Below are positions 41,485 through 51,253 of a stretch of DNA of 64,000 nt, piece by piece. A program made the translations under genes and the position numbers. The DNA comes from Ardenticatenaceae bacterium (GTDB lineage: Bacteria > Chloroflexota > Anaerolineae > Promineifilales > Promineifilaceae), in assembly GCA_020634395.1 (NCBI GenBank), contig JACKBU010000009.1, positions 77,003 to 141,002 of the forward strand. The letters run 5' to 3'. The first letter of the stretch is position 1; the number at the start of each line of letters is the position of its first letter. Below the pieces are notes generated by a model. That model was not told the DNA's origin. It did not search any database and saw only the letters and a list, made by a program, of their open reading frames with translations.

Positions 41485-44190
41485 CTAAGGCGTGGTCAGG
41501 CCATAACCATAGGGGAACAGTGGTCCCTCTTCGCCCTCGCCCAGATTGGCAAAGTCGAACGGCAGTTGATCGGCGCTGCGCGGCCAGGTGTAGGACAGCT
41601 TGCCGGTAAACGGCGCGTCGCCAAACAGCACGTCGGCCACGCCCTGCCCTTCCGTGCCGGGCAGCCAGGCCGCTACCAGCGCGTCCCAACTATCCAGCCT
41701 GTCGGTAATCACCAACGGCCGTCCCGAAACCAGCACCACCACCAACTGCTCGCAGCGCTCCTCCATGCGCTGGATCATGCGCAGGTCGTTGACCGGCAGG
41801 CGCAGGTCGGCGCTGTCACCCAGCCCCTCGGCATAAGGTGGTTCCCCAACAACACCCAGGCATACGGCCGTCTGGTCGGCCGGGACATCCTCAAAGCGGC
41901 CAAACTTGTCGTAGATAACCGTCGTCTCCGGCGAAACCGTCGCCTGGACCGCCTGCAAAATCGTCGTGCCGGGGGTAATGTTGCCCGGACGGCCCTGCCA
42001 CTCAATCGTCCAGCCGCCGGATTGGATGCCGATGTTGTCGGCCGCTTCGCCGCCCACCAGCAGCAGCGGCACGTCCTTTGCCAGCGGCAGCAGGTCCCCA
42101 TCATTCTTCAGCAGCACTTGCGATTCGGCCACGGCCTGCCGCGCCACCGCCCGGTGCTCTTCGGAGCCAACCAGCGGCAGCAGCGCCGGGTCGGAATAGG
42201 GATGCTCAAACAGGCCCATCTCAAATTTCACTTTGAGGATGTTGGTCACCGCCTCGTCGATGCGCTCCATAGAGACGGCCCCATCCTCCACCGCCTGGGT
42301 CAGCGTGGCGATGAAGCGGTTGTAGTCATAGGGGACCATGTTCATGTCGATGCCGGCGTTAACGGCCGTCACTACGGCCGTGTAATAATCATTGTCGATC
42401 TGGTCAATCCCGCCCCAGTCGGACACAATAAAACCGTCAAAACCCAGTTCATCACGCAGCACGTCGGTCATCAGGTACTGCTGCGCGTGCATCTTCAACC
42501 CATCCCAACTGGAATAGGAGGTCATAATGTTTTGCGCCCCGGCCGCGATCACGGCCGTGTACGGCGGCAGATGGATGGCCCGCAGCGTGGCCTCGTCCAC
42601 GTCCGTCACGCCCTGGTCCAACTGGTAGCTGCCCGTGGTGGAGCTGCCCCAGGCGGTGCCGCCGTCGCCCACGTAATGCTTGGGCGTCGCCAGCACGGTA
42701 TCCGGCGCGGCCAAATCCTCGCCTTGCAGCCCTTGCATATAGGCTACCGCCAGCGCCGAAACCAGGTCAGTGTTTTCGCCATACGCCTCGTAGGTGCGGC
42801 CCCAGCGAATGTCCTGCGGCACGGCCACCACCGGCGCATAATCCCAGTAAATGCCCGTGGCAATCATCTCCTGCGCCGTCACCCGGCCAATTTGCTCCAT
42901 CAGCGCCGGGTTGTTGGCCGCCCCCAGGCCGATATTGTGCGGGAAGATCACCGCGCCCTGGACGTTGTTGTGCCCGTGCACCGCGTCCACGCCGTAAATC
43001 AGGGGAATGGCCAGCGGCGATTCCAGCGCGTACGCCTGGAAGCCATCCACCATTTCCGCCCACGCTTCTGGCGTGTTGGGGGTGGGATAGCCGCCGCCGC
43101 CGCTGAGCAGCCCGCCAATCCCGCGCGCGGCAATGTCATCGGCCACGATACTGTTCTTTTCCACCAGCGTCATCTGCCCGATTTTGTCGGCCAGGGTCAT
43201 GCGCGCCAGCAGGTCGGCCACCCGCTCGTCGACGGGCAGGTCGGGGTTTTTGTAGGGCGCGTCAGCGGGAACCGCTTCGCGTTCCGGGCCGGGCGTCGGC
43301 TCGGGCACGTCGGCGACCACGTCGCTCTGCCCAATCTCAAAGAAGACGAGCTGCCCAAAGACGGCCGGGTTCTGGTAAGAAGTGTCGCCCTTGTCGGCCA
43401 GCGACCAGATCACTTTCAGGTTGCGGTCTTGCTCAGAGGCGCTGTTCAGATGTACCTGGAAGCCGATCACATTGCCATGCTCGCGCTGGATATTCCAGAC
43501 GTTGTTCTTCAGCGGGATGGCCATTTCCACGGCGTAACCGGTGTCGGTGGTGGCCACCTGGACCTGAGCGTCGGACGCAGCGCCGTTGACCCCGCCCAGC
43601 ACAATCTCATCCAGCGGTTTGCCGGCGTTCAGGGCCGGCACAGTGATTTGGGCCACGCCGTCGCGGTAGGAAGTGAGGCCCAAATCGCCGGTAGCGTTGA
43701 TGTAAAACTCGACGGAATCCTCGTTCCAGTAGTCTTCGCCATGCTGTCCGGTGATGATTTTGGCGTCGGTCACGTCGGCCATCAGGTAGAGGTACTCATC
43801 ATCGGCGGCGGCGGCAAAGGAAACGGCCGTCGACCCCCGCACCTGCGCCGCCGTCTCGGGAATCAAGACTTTGGGCACGCCCTGCCAGTCACTCAGGTCG
43901 CCATCCAGGGTGATCGCCACGGGGAAGGGAGCCAGGTAGGTTTCGCCGGGCACGCCAGCGGGGGCCAGCATCGCTTCTACGGCCGTTTCCACCGTCTCCG
44001 CTTCTGCGGTGGGCGCTTCGGTCGGCTCTGGTGCGGTGGTGGGTGCGGGCACGGCCGTGTTGGTGGGTACGGCCGTGGGCGACTCAGCTGGCGCTTCTGT
44101 GGGCACAGGTGTAGCCGCCTCTGGCGCACCGCCGCAAGCGACCAGGAATACCATTAACAGGAATAAGGCCAGACGGCCGTTTCTCTTCAT
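41485..44190 (-). CDS. GH3 beta-glucosidase lipoprotein with N-terminal CBM9-like domain
   Basis: 901 residues. Signal peptide with lipobox LVAC (Cys19), then a Thr/Pro/Ala/Glu-rich linker to about 75. Residues 75-265 (ITLDGDLSDWQGVPKV, DDEYLYLMADVTDAKI) form a CBM9/DOMON-like carbohydrate-binding domain. The GH3 (alpha/beta)8 domain starts near 300; Asp591 in GFIVSDWGGID is the nucleophile, and KHYVGDG is also conserved. The second GH3 domain ends PFGYGLTT-like (LFPYGYGL). It is an outer-face exo-beta-glucosidase and the last gene of the locus. Start at 44190 has GAGGAGAGG upstream; a longer ORF to 44466 lacks a ribosome site. Confidence 0.9.
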   Translation of the reverse strand: MKRNGRLALFLLMVFLVACGGAPEAATPVPTEAPAESPTAVPTNTAVPAPTTAPEPTEAPTAEAETVETAVEAMLAPAGVPGETYLAPFPVAITLDGDLSDWQGVPKVLIPETAAQVRGSTAVSFAAAADDEYLYLMADVTDAKIITGQHGEDYWNEDSVEFYINATGDLGLTSYRDGVAQITVPALNAGKPLDEIVLGGVNGAASDAQVQVATTDTGYAVEMAIPLKNNVWNIQREHGNVIGFQVHLNSASEQDRNLKVIWSLADKGDTSYQNPAVFGQLVFFEIGQSDVVADVPEPTPGPEREAVPADAPYKNPDLPVDERVADLLARMTLADKIGQMTLVEKNSIVADDIAARGIGGLLSGGGGYPTPNTPEAWAEMVDGFQAYALESPLAIPLIYGVDAVHGHNNVQGAVIFPHNIGLGAANNPALMEQIGRVTAQEMIATGIYWDYAPVVAVPQDIRWGRTYEAYGENTDLVSALAVAYMQGLQGEDLAAPDTVLATPKHYVGDGGTAWGSSTTGSYQLDQGVTDVDEATLRAIHLPPYTAVIAAGAQNIMTSYSSWDGLKMHAQQYLMTDVLRDELGFDGFIVSDWGGIDQIDNDYYTAVVTAVNAGIDMNMVPYDYNRFIATLTQAVEDGAVSMERIDEAVTNILKVKFEMGLFEHPYSDPALLPLVGSEEHRAVARQAVAESQVLLKNDGDLLPLAKDVPLLLVGGEAADNIGIQSGGWTIEWQGRPGNITPGTTILQAVQATVSPETTVIYDKFGRFEDVPADQTAVCLGVVGEPPYAEGLGDSADLRLPVNDLRMIQRMEERCEQLVVVLVSGRPLVITDRLDSWDALVAAWLPGTEGQGVADVLFGDAPFTGKLSYTWPRSADQLPFDFANLGEGEEGPLFPYGYGLTTP

Positions 44191-44214
44191 TCTCTTCCTC
44201 TCCTCTAAAATCCA

Positions 44215-44245
44215 GCTTCCCGGAGGTTCGGAACTTCCGGGAGGC
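44215..44245 (-). terminator. Hairpin between the two GH3 genes
   Basis: A 14-bp stem (two wobble positions, 3-base loop) around CTTCCCGGAGG/CTTCCGGGAGG. It lies between the cytosolic GH3 stop and the lipoprotein GH3 start. It is an intercistronic hairpin rather than a sure terminator. Confidence 0.5.
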
Positions 44246-44252
44246 TTTGCTC

Positions 44253-46733
44253 TCATGTCGGTACTGTAGATAACTGCGGAGCGTGATAGCGCGCGTTGGA
44301 AACGGCCGTGGCCCCATCCCAGGCAAAGCGCCCTTCCAGCCGCACGTCGCGGGACGAACTGCCCACACGCACGACAAACTCTCCCGGCTCTACGACCCAG
44401 CCAGACGCGGCCGGATCGTAATAGGCCAGCGATTGGCCGGTCAGCTTCAGGGTGACAGTCTGGCACTCGCCTGGCTCCAGGTGAATTTTGGCGAAGGCTT
44501 TGAGCTCTTGTAACGGCCGTACCAGACGACTCTCCACATCACTCACATAGACCTGCACCACTTCCTGCCCGGCGCACGGGCCGGTATTCGTCACGTCCAC
44601 GCTCACCAGGATCTCGTCATCAGAGCCAAAGGTCTCGCCGTTCAGGCGCAAATTCTCGTAGGCAAAGGTGGTGTAAGACAGCCCGTGCCCAAAGGGGAAC
44701 AGCGGCTCCAGCCGCTTTTTGTCGTAGAAGCGGTAACCGACGAAGATGCCCTCGCCGTAGTGGACACGGCCGTTTTCGCCAGGGTAGTTGATAAAAGCCG
44801 GATTGTCTTCCAGGCGCACCGGGAACGTGGTCGGCAGCTTGCCGGATGGCGTCACGTCGCCAAACAGCACATCGGCCAGCGCGTTGCCCGCTTCCTGCCC
44901 GCCATACCACTGCTGCAAGATGGCCGGCACTTCGGCCAGCCAGGGCATTTCTACCGGCGACCCCACGTTCAAGACAACCACCGTATGGGGGTTGGCAGCC
45001 GCCACGCGGCTGATAAGCTCGTTCTGGCGGCCGACCAGGGCCATGTCGGTCCGGTCGAAACCTTCGCTCTCCCACTCGTTGGTCAGCCCGGCGACGATGA
45101 TGGCCACGTCGGATTGGGCAGCCAGGTCTACGGCCGTCTGAAGCGGATCGGCGGGCAGGGGTGGCTGGCAGCCCAGGCGCAGCGTGCGCCAACCGCTGTC
45201 CGGCGCAGTGCTGTACTCGACGGTCAGATCCACAGGTTTGCCGGCGGCATGGGAAAGGGTAACGGCCGTTTTCTCATCGGCAATCTCGGCCCAGCGGTCA
45301 ATCAAAAGCTGCCCATCCACCCACAACCGCGCCCGGCCAATCTGCCACACCACCAGTTCGTACTCGCCATCCTCGGGCACGGTCAGGCGGCCCTGCAGCC
45401 GCGCCGAAAAGTGGGCCGGATCGACGTACGGATCAACCGTGCCGAACCAGGAGAAGGCACTTTTATCCACCACCTGCGTATGTACCGGCTCGCCTTCCAG
45501 CTCGGGATTATCGTAGTAGGTCAGGGTAAACCCGGGGGATTGGCCGTCAACGGCCGTGACCCAATCCATGTCCAGCGTCGGGGGCTGCCAATGGATAGGG
45601 GTGCCAAGAGCATAATTGACCTGCACTGTGCCGGCACGCCGCCGGATGCCCGCCAGCGGCGAGACCATATAGAAGGGATTTACCGCCGAACTGCCGCCAC
45701 CCATAATCTGCGCCCATCTGGCATTTTCGCCGATGACGGCGATGGATTGGATCCTGGTGGGATCGAGAGGCAGCAGGTCACCTTCATTTTTCAGCAGCAC
45801 AATGGCTTCGGCAGCGGCGCGGCGCGCTACCCGCCGGTGGGCAGGCCGGTCGATGGCCTGCTCAGGTGCCAGTTCCGGTTGATCAAAGGCGCCCACACGG
45901 GCCAGCAAACGCAGCAGGCGGCGCACTTTGTCGTCGATGTGGGCCTCCGCCATTTCGCCGGCTTCCACCGCGGCGATGATTTTTTCCGGATCCATCCAGC
46001 GCGCCGGTCCAGGCATCTCCAGGTCCAGACGGCCGTTGGGCACGTTGTCGCTGTAAGTACCGTACCAGTCAGAGATCACCGCGCCGTCGTAGCCCCAGCC
46101 TTCTTTGAGCACGTCGTGGAGCAGGTCGTTTTCGCTGGCGTGCACGCCGTTGACGCGGTTATAGGAACTCATCAGGCTCCAGGGTTGGGCGGCCATGGCG
46201 ATGCGAAACGGTTCCAGATAAATTTCGTGCAACGGCCGTTCCGCCACCTCAGAACTCATGGAAAAGCGCTCAAACTCCTGCTCATTGCAGACGAAGTGCT
46301 TGATACAGGCCGCCACGCCCTGGCTTTGCAGGCCGCGAATATAAGCCGAAGCCATCGTTCCACTGAGGAAAGGGTCTTCGGCGTAACACTCAAAGTTGCG
46401 TCCAGCGATAGGCGTGCGATGAATATTCACCGTAGGAGCCAGGAGCACATGAGCGCCTTTGGCTTTGGTTTCTTCGGCCAGCGCTGCGCCCACCTGCTCC
46501 ACCAACGCCGGGTTCCAGGTAGCACCCAGGGCTGCGCCTACCGGGAAACAGGCCGATTTAGGACCGGTGTTGCCATCCTGGCCGCGTGCGCCGTTGGGTC
46601 CGTCGGTCACTTTAAGGGCGGGAATGCCCAGGCGCGGGATGGGAGCGGTGCGCCACATGTCGGTCCCAGCCAGCAAAGAAACCTTCTCGGCCAGGGTCAT
46701 AGCTTGCAAAATGTCGTCAATTCGTTCGTTCAT
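44253..46733 (-). CDS. GH3 beta-glucosidase with PA14 insert and FnIII-like domain
   Basis: 826 residues with no signal peptide, so cytosolic. The GH3 N-terminal domain starts at once (ERIDDILQAMTLAEKVSLLAG) and has GPNGARG, KHFVCNEQE and the nucleophile Asp222 in VISDWYGTYS. A PA14-type domain of about 140 residues (near 395-530) is inserted into the second domain, as in Kluyveromyces-type BglX relatives. The C-terminal Fn3-like domain (VDVTNTGPCAGQEVVQVYV) closes the protein. It should hydrolyse imported beta-gluco-oligosaccharides. It lies 85 bases downstream of the 1160-residue gene. Confidence 0.92.
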   Translation of the reverse strand: MNERIDDILQAMTLAEKVSLLAGTDMWRTAPIPRLGIPALKVTDGPNGARGQDGNTGPKSACFPVGAALGATWNPALVEQVGAALAEETKAKGAHVLLAPTVNIHRTPIAGRNFECYAEDPFLSGTMASAYIRGLQSQGVAACIKHFVCNEQEFERFSMSSEVAERPLHEIYLEPFRIAMAAQPWSLMSSYNRVNGVHASENDLLHDVLKEGWGYDGAVISDWYGTYSDNVPNGRLDLEMPGPARWMDPEKIIAAVEAGEMAEAHIDDKVRRLLRLLARVGAFDQPELAPEQAIDRPAHRRVARRAAAEAIVLLKNEGDLLPLDPTRIQSIAVIGENARWAQIMGGGSSAVNPFYMVSPLAGIRRRAGTVQVNYALGTPIHWQPPTLDMDWVTAVDGQSPGFTLTYYDNPELEGEPVHTQVVDKSAFSWFGTVDPYVDPAHFSARLQGRLTVPEDGEYELVVWQIGRARLWVDGQLLIDRWAEIADEKTAVTLSHAAGKPVDLTVEYSTAPDSGWRTLRLGCQPPLPADPLQTAVDLAAQSDVAIIVAGLTNEWESEGFDRTDMALVGRQNELISRVAAANPHTVVVLNVGSPVEMPWLAEVPAILQQWYGGQEAGNALADVLFGDVTPSGKLPTTFPVRLEDNPAFINYPGENGRVHYGEGIFVGYRFYDKKRLEPLFPFGHGLSYTTFAYENLRLNGETFGSDDEILVSVDVTNTGPCAGQEVVQVYVSDVESRLVRPLQELKAFAKIHLEPGECQTVTLKLTGQSLAYYDPAASGWVVEPGEFVVRVGSSSRDVRLEGRFAWDGATAVSNARYHAPQLSTVPT

Positions 46734-46818
46734 CGTTTTCTCTCAGTATCCAGGTTTTAACGTGGGACGCAGATTCTTGGGCGGGTTCCACTGCAAACAT
46801 CTGCGGCAGCACGTTTTT

Positions 46819-49800
46819 CTATGGGCCCTTCTGGACGGTGACGCGCAGCAGTTGGACCTGCCCGTCCCGGTCCAAAATGTGCTGGGAAACGGCCGTGTCC
46901 AGGCAGCAGCCCGTGGCCTGGGTAATACGGCCGTCGGCCCATTCCACCTCAATCGCCGCCGCCTCGCCCAGCGTGTAGACGATGGGCGTCTGGCAGAAGG
47001 TAAAGGCCAGCGAACCGGCGGGCAAAGCCAGCGTTTGCGCCTGCCCGGCCACGTCGACGTAGGCAAAACTGCCGGGGTCCGCCAAAAATTCGTCGGGGCG
47101 CAGCAGCGCAGGCGCAAAATGCAGCGCGCCCTCCTGCACGGCGATGCCCAATTCGCCCCAGCGGGTGAGAATTTCCTCTTTCACCTGGCCGGTCATGCCC
47201 GGCTGGCGCGCGCCGCTGCCCGCCGGAGTGTGGGAATAGGGATCGGTGGGAAACGCGCCGTAGATGGCCGGCGATTTGTTGAAGCCCAATCCCTGGCGAA
47301 TGTCATAGTAGGCCTCCGCCAGAGCGGTGGTGACGGCCGTGTCCGCTGCCTGGTCCAGCGCCTGTTGATAACATTCCTGCGCCGCCAGCAGCAGCTTGGA
47401 AACCATGTGCCAGTAGATGCTGCCCAGCCCTTCGTAGGCAAAAAACGTGCCGGAGCGGCCGGTGAACGCGCGGTGATTGAAGGTTTCCTCGAACAAATCG
47501 AGGATGAAAGCGCGTTCGGCGGCGACCAGGGAAGCGTAGGCCGGTTCCTGGGCCAGTTGGTCCAGCACGCGGGTGGCGTCGGCGGCGTTGCGGAAAGCGC
47601 CGTGGAAGTGGTAAACACCGGCCTCGTCGCGGCTGAGCAAACGGCCGTCGCCCGCCACCGCCAGCGCGGCCACCAGGGCCGAATCGGCCACCTGCTCGGG
47701 ACGCACGTTGTTCTTCTGCCGGAAGCCGGGCAGAGCGCGGTTGGGATACAGGATGTAGGTGTGCTGGTCGGCGCGATAGAGGTCGCTGTGGCGCAGGCTG
47801 CGCAGCAGGGCCAGCGCCTCGGCGGGCGCCAGCAGGCCAGAGGAGAGGATGGCGACCTGGCCTTCCAGCATGGGATAAAGATGATCAACAGCCGCTGTAC
47901 CGTTCTCCAGGCGCAAAATGTTATAGGCATGGTAGAGGTCATCCGGGCGGCGGTTGGCGCGCAGGGTATCATCCACGTAACCCTGCGCCAGGGCCAGAAA
48001 ATCGGCCAGAGTCTGCCCATCCAGTTCTGCCTGGGTGGAGGGCAGTCCATTGCGGTAAACGATGGTGCGATAAGCTGTAGCGGCAGCGCCCAGTTCATCC
48101 ATGATGGTGCGGCGCGCACGGCCGTCGAAGCCTGTTTCCAGAGCCGGCTGATGGGCGGCAAGGCTGGCTTGCACGGCCGTGAAGAGGTCGGCGACGGCCG
48201 TGTTCACCACAAACGTTTCGCCCTCGGCCAACTGCGTTTGCCAGAAGGCGATGAAGCGGCGCAGGTAGGCCGTCGTCACCACGGACAGCCCCTTGCCCAC
48301 CAGGGCGTTGTTGGCGTCGTTCCATTCCGGGCGCTGGGTGTTCATCCAGATGCCGCCGCCGGGCACGAGGTTGGTAAGCTTGGCCAGCAGCAGGACAAGC
48401 AGTTTTTCCGTCAGGGTGGCGTGGACGATGTCGCCGCCGGAAGTTTGCAGGAGACGGCCGTCTGTGCCCAGCTGGGATACGGCCGTTTCCACTGCTTCTT
48501 CGCTCTCCCAGTCAAACTGGATGGTGTTGGACCAGTCGGCCAGCATTTCCGCATAGGGTTTGAGGCGGTAGGGCACGTTGGCGTAGGCAAAAATGGGGCG
48601 GCGGCCCAAGCGGGCCAAAACACCCGGCTGCGTTTGGGCCGCAATTTCCAACAACTTTTGCAAATAGATGATCTGGTGATCGCTCCAGTAGCCGATGTTA
48701 GACCAGGGATTGTGCGGTTCAGGAATCTCCCACTCGATTCCGGCGCGGGTAACGCGGTAAGGATTGTACCCATCGGCGGTGGTGGCGTTGAGGAATTTGG
48801 CGATCATGCCCTCTACGTAGTCGGGGAAAGACAGCGCCAGCGGCTCCCAATTCTGGAAGATGTCGCGCCAGTTGCCCTGGTAATCGAGCCGCGGCGAGCC
48901 GTCCGGGTGTTTCAGGTTGATGGAAAACTGGTTCCAGGGACGGCTGGGGTCACCATGGCGACGGCTAAAGGTAAGCGGCAGGTACTCGTAACAGAGGCGG
49001 ATCAGGTCGGGGTCAGCGGCAGCAGCGGCCCGGCCACACAATTGCTTGATGGTCAGGTGAGCAGGCAAGCCGGCAAACCATGACGCCTGGGCCGCCAGCA
49101 GAGGGCGATTCCGCGTCTCGATAAAGTCCAGGAAGTCGACCCGATCGACACGGTAACCGTTGGCAAAGATGCCGCCGCGCATGATGTTGAACATGACGTT
49201 GGCAAAGTGGTGGGCAGTGGTCGTGGGCTGGGCCGTGGTCTGTAGGCCATCGGCGGCGGCGACATAGCGGCGCAGCACGGCCGTATTCTGCTCCACGTCG
49301 GCCTCGATTTGCCGTTCGATGGTCTGGCAGTCCTGGCGGAGCAGGTGAAGGAGGCGGGTAACGGCCGTGCTGTCCTGGTTAAGGTCGGCCACGATGTGCC
49401 AGCGTTGGGTCTGGCCGGGCGGCAGGTGGAGCGAGGCGTTCACCAGATAGGCGGCGGGTTGGCCGCAAATGTCGATTTCGGTGGAGAGGGAACGGCCGTG
49501 CCGGAAACCATCCACCTGATCCGGGCTCAGCAGGTAAGCAGAGCTGTCGAGTCCAACCTGCCAGGCAACGGTGGCCTGCAGCGATTCGCTGGGTTCAGCG
49601 CGGTCGGTGAGGGTGGCGCTAAGAGCAAACATGCCCAGCCCTGTGGCGGGCTCTAACTCGCTGCGTTTGTAGGCGTGGAGCAGGTTGCTCATGGTGGTCT
49701 GCATGGCGTTGGTGGCGCCATAGGGCAGCAGGTTTTGCAAGCCGTCCAGCAGGTCAATCTGGCAGGCGTCGTCGCCATCGTTTTGCAGCCAGCAGGTGCG

Positions 49801-50301
49801 GACAAAGCCGAAGCGGTCGCCGGTGCGCCAGGCGCAGCGGAAGGTCAGACCCAAATCGTGGTTGATTTCTTCAAAGACGAGGCTGCTGCCGGGCACGTTT
49901 TTGTAGAGATTGCGCTCCAATCGGTAGAGACCGGCGTAACGACTGGAAAAAGGTTCCCAGAGAAGGAAACGGCCGTGATCCGCCGAGACGGGGCGCATGA
50001 TCCGCAAAATCGTTTTGCTGCCCGTGTCATCGCTGTGGGTTGTGATTTTGTCTTCCGTTTCGTAGGGAAAGAGGGCAGAATCCGCATTCACGCGCCCGGC
50101 TGTCAGCCCGCCGGTGCTGGCAATAAACAGCCAGTGATCGGCGCCGCTTACCAGGCTCATGAAAAAGGGCGGCATCTGATCGTAGTGGTGGATGCGGTAG
50201 TAGGTTTCGCCCAGAAGCTGGACAAATTCACCGGAGGGCACCGCATCGTTGTCCCACACTGGTAATTGTTCCAGATAAACGTCGTGGTGACGATGTGTCA
50301 T
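46819..50301 (-). CDS. Large cytosolic (alpha/alpha)6-type protein, candidate beta-1,3-glucan phosphorylase
   Basis: 1160 residues, no signal peptide, no membrane segment. N-terminal and middle parts are beta-rich (THRHHDVYLEQLPVWDND, TGGLTAGR...), followed by a helical region with QGNWRDIFQNWEPLALSFP, IPEPHNPWSNIGYWSDHQI and EGLGSIYWHMVSK. Size and layout resemble the large phosphorylases of clan GH-Q (GH94, GH149, GH161), of which GH149 and GH161 use beta-1,3-glucan and are about 1100-1200 residues. The gene sits among two GH16 and two GH3 genes plus a sugar importer, so a cytosolic phosphorylase would fit. I cannot confirm the family from memory; it may be an unclassified relative. Confidence 0.55.
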   Translation of the reverse strand: MTHRHHDVYLEQLPVWDNDAVPSGEFVQLLGETYYRIHHYDQMPPFFMSLVSGADHWLFIASTGGLTAGRVNADSALFPYETEDKITTHSDDTGSKTILRIMRPVSADHGRFLLWEPFSSRYAGLYRLERNLYKNVPGSSLVFEEINHDLGLTFRCAWRTGDRFGFVRTCWLQNDGDDACQIDLLDGLQNLLPYGATNAMQTTMSNLLHAYKRSELEPATGLGMFALSATLTDRAEPSESLQATVAWQVGLDSSAYLLSPDQVDGFRHGRSLSTEIDICGQPAAYLVNASLHLPPGQTQRWHIVADLNQDSTAVTRLLHLLRQDCQTIERQIEADVEQNTAVLRRYVAAADGLQTTAQPTTTAHHFANVMFNIMRGGIFANGYRVDRVDFLDFIETRNRPLLAAQASWFAGLPAHLTIKQLCGRAAAAADPDLIRLCYEYLPLTFSRRHGDPSRPWNQFSINLKHPDGSPRLDYQGNWRDIFQNWEPLALSFPDYVEGMIAKFLNATTADGYNPYRVTRAGIEWEIPEPHNPWSNIGYWSDHQIIYLQKLLEIAAQTQPGVLARLGRRPIFAYANVPYRLKPYAEMLADWSNTIQFDWESEEAVETAVSQLGTDGRLLQTSGGDIVHATLTEKLLVLLLAKLTNLVPGGGIWMNTQRPEWNDANNALVGKGLSVVTTAYLRRFIAFWQTQLAEGETFVVNTAVADLFTAVQASLAAHQPALETGFDGRARRTIMDELGAAATAYRTIVYRNGLPSTQAELDGQTLADFLALAQGYVDDTLRANRRPDDLYHAYNILRLENGTAAVDHLYPMLEGQVAILSSGLLAPAEALALLRSLRHSDLYRADQHTYILYPNRALPGFRQKNNVRPEQVADSALVAALAVAGDGRLLSRDEAGVYHFHGAFRNAADATRVLDQLAQEPAYASLVAAERAFILDLFEETFNHRAFTGRSGTFFAYEGLGSIYWHMVSKLLLAAQECYQQALDQAADTAVTTALAEAYYDIRQGLGFNKSPAIYGAFPTDPYSHTPAGSGARQPGMTGQVKEEILTRWGELGIAVQEGALHFAPALLRPDEFLADPGSFAYVDVAGQAQTLALPAGSLAFTFCQTPIVYTLGEAAAIEVEWADGRITQATGCCLDTAVSQHILDRDGQVQLLRVTVQKGP

Positions 50302-50368
50302 GGATGAATCTCCAAAGAATTGGCGGGCAGTGGTGGGCTAACTCGCCTCTTGGCGTGCACTGCTCATT

Positions 50369-51235
50369 TTACGGCCGTGCGTACACGCGCACATAATCGA
50401 CCGTCAAACGCTGCGGGAACTCTGTGGTCTCGTCGGGATAACCGGGCCAGTTGCCGCCCACAGCCAGATTCAACAAAATAAAAAACGGATGGTTATAGAC
50501 CCACTCGCCGGCTACGTCGTCGGGCGTGATGGTATTGTAGAGCACATCGTCAACATACCAGCGAATGGCTTCCGGCTCCCACTCGATAGCGTAAACGTGG
50601 AAATCGTCGGCAAAAGGTGCGTTATCGGGCAAACTGTAACTGGCACCTACGCCGTTGGCGCCGGAATAGCCGGGACCGTGCACGGTGCCATGCACTATGC
50701 CCGGTTCGCGCCCGATGTTTTCCATGATGTCAATCTCGCCGCTGTCCGGCCAGCCGGCGGTGCTAATATCCTCGCCCAGCAGCCAGAAAGCGGGCCAGAT
50801 GCCCTGGCCGCGGGGAATCTGGATGCGGGCCTCGAAACGGCCGTATGCCTGGGCAAACTTATCCTTCGTAATCAACCGCGCCGAAGTGTAGGGTTTGCCC
50901 TGTTTGCGCTGCTCTAGAGCCTGGATAACGAGACGGCCGTTTTCGATAAACGAATTATCCGGCTCGGCGGTGTAGAACTCATCCTCGGCATTGCCCCAGC
51001 CGTGGCCGCCAATTTCGTGGGTCCATTTGGCTTCGTCAATGGCCGGGCCGTCGAATTCATCCTGCCAGGTGAGGGTCCAACCCTCGCGATAGCCGATGGG
51101 AGTGGCCGTAGGCGGTGGCATAGTAGGCGGAACGGCCGTAGGCGCTGCCACCGCACTGCACGCGGACAAACTCGACAAAATAAGTCCTACGAGCAGTGCA
51201 CGGATAGATTGGCGAATCGCTGTAAACAGGCCCAC
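50369..51235 (-). CDS. GH16 beta-glucanase lipoprotein
   Basis: 288 residues. Signal peptide with lipobox LSAC (Cys26), a short Pro/Thr linker and a GH16 jelly roll from about residue 52. The catalytic ExDxxE motif is GEIDIMEN, with Glu167 nucleophile, Asp169 and Glu172 acid/base. The surrounding WPAFWLLG and WGNAEDEFYT fit laminarinase-like (endo-1,3-beta-glucanase) members. Anchored on the outer membrane face, it should cut beta-1,3-glucan into oligosaccharides. Substrate preference is inferred from family and context. Confidence 0.92.
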   Translation of the reverse strand: MGLFTAIRQSIRALLVGLILSSLSACSAVAAPTAVPPTMPPPTATPIGYREGWTLTWQDEFDGPAIDEAKWTHEIGGHGWGNAEDEFYTAEPDNSFIENGRLVIQALEQRKQGKPYTSARLITKDKFAQAYGRFEARIQIPRGQGIWPAFWLLGEDISTAGWPDSGEIDIMENIGREPGIVHGTVHGPGYSGANGVGASYSLPDNAPFADDFHVYAIEWEPEAIRWYVDDVLYNTITPDDVAGEWVYNHPFFILLNLAVGGNWPGYPDETTEFPQRLTVDYVRVYARP

Positions 51236-51253
51236 GGCTTCCCTTCCTCCGAT

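Noticed and set aside
41566..44157. 863-codon open frame on the plus strand, antisense to the GH3 lipoprotein gene
   Set aside because: The protein is His/Gly/Arg/Val-rich with no domain; it is the shadow of a GC-rich gene. The minus-strand GH3 has clear catalytic motifs.
44685..49083. Long plus-strand open frames (691 and 874 codons) antisense to the GH3 and 1160-residue genes
   Set aside because: Low-complexity, His/Arg-rich translations without family motifs or ribosome sites; the minus-strand genes fully explain the region.
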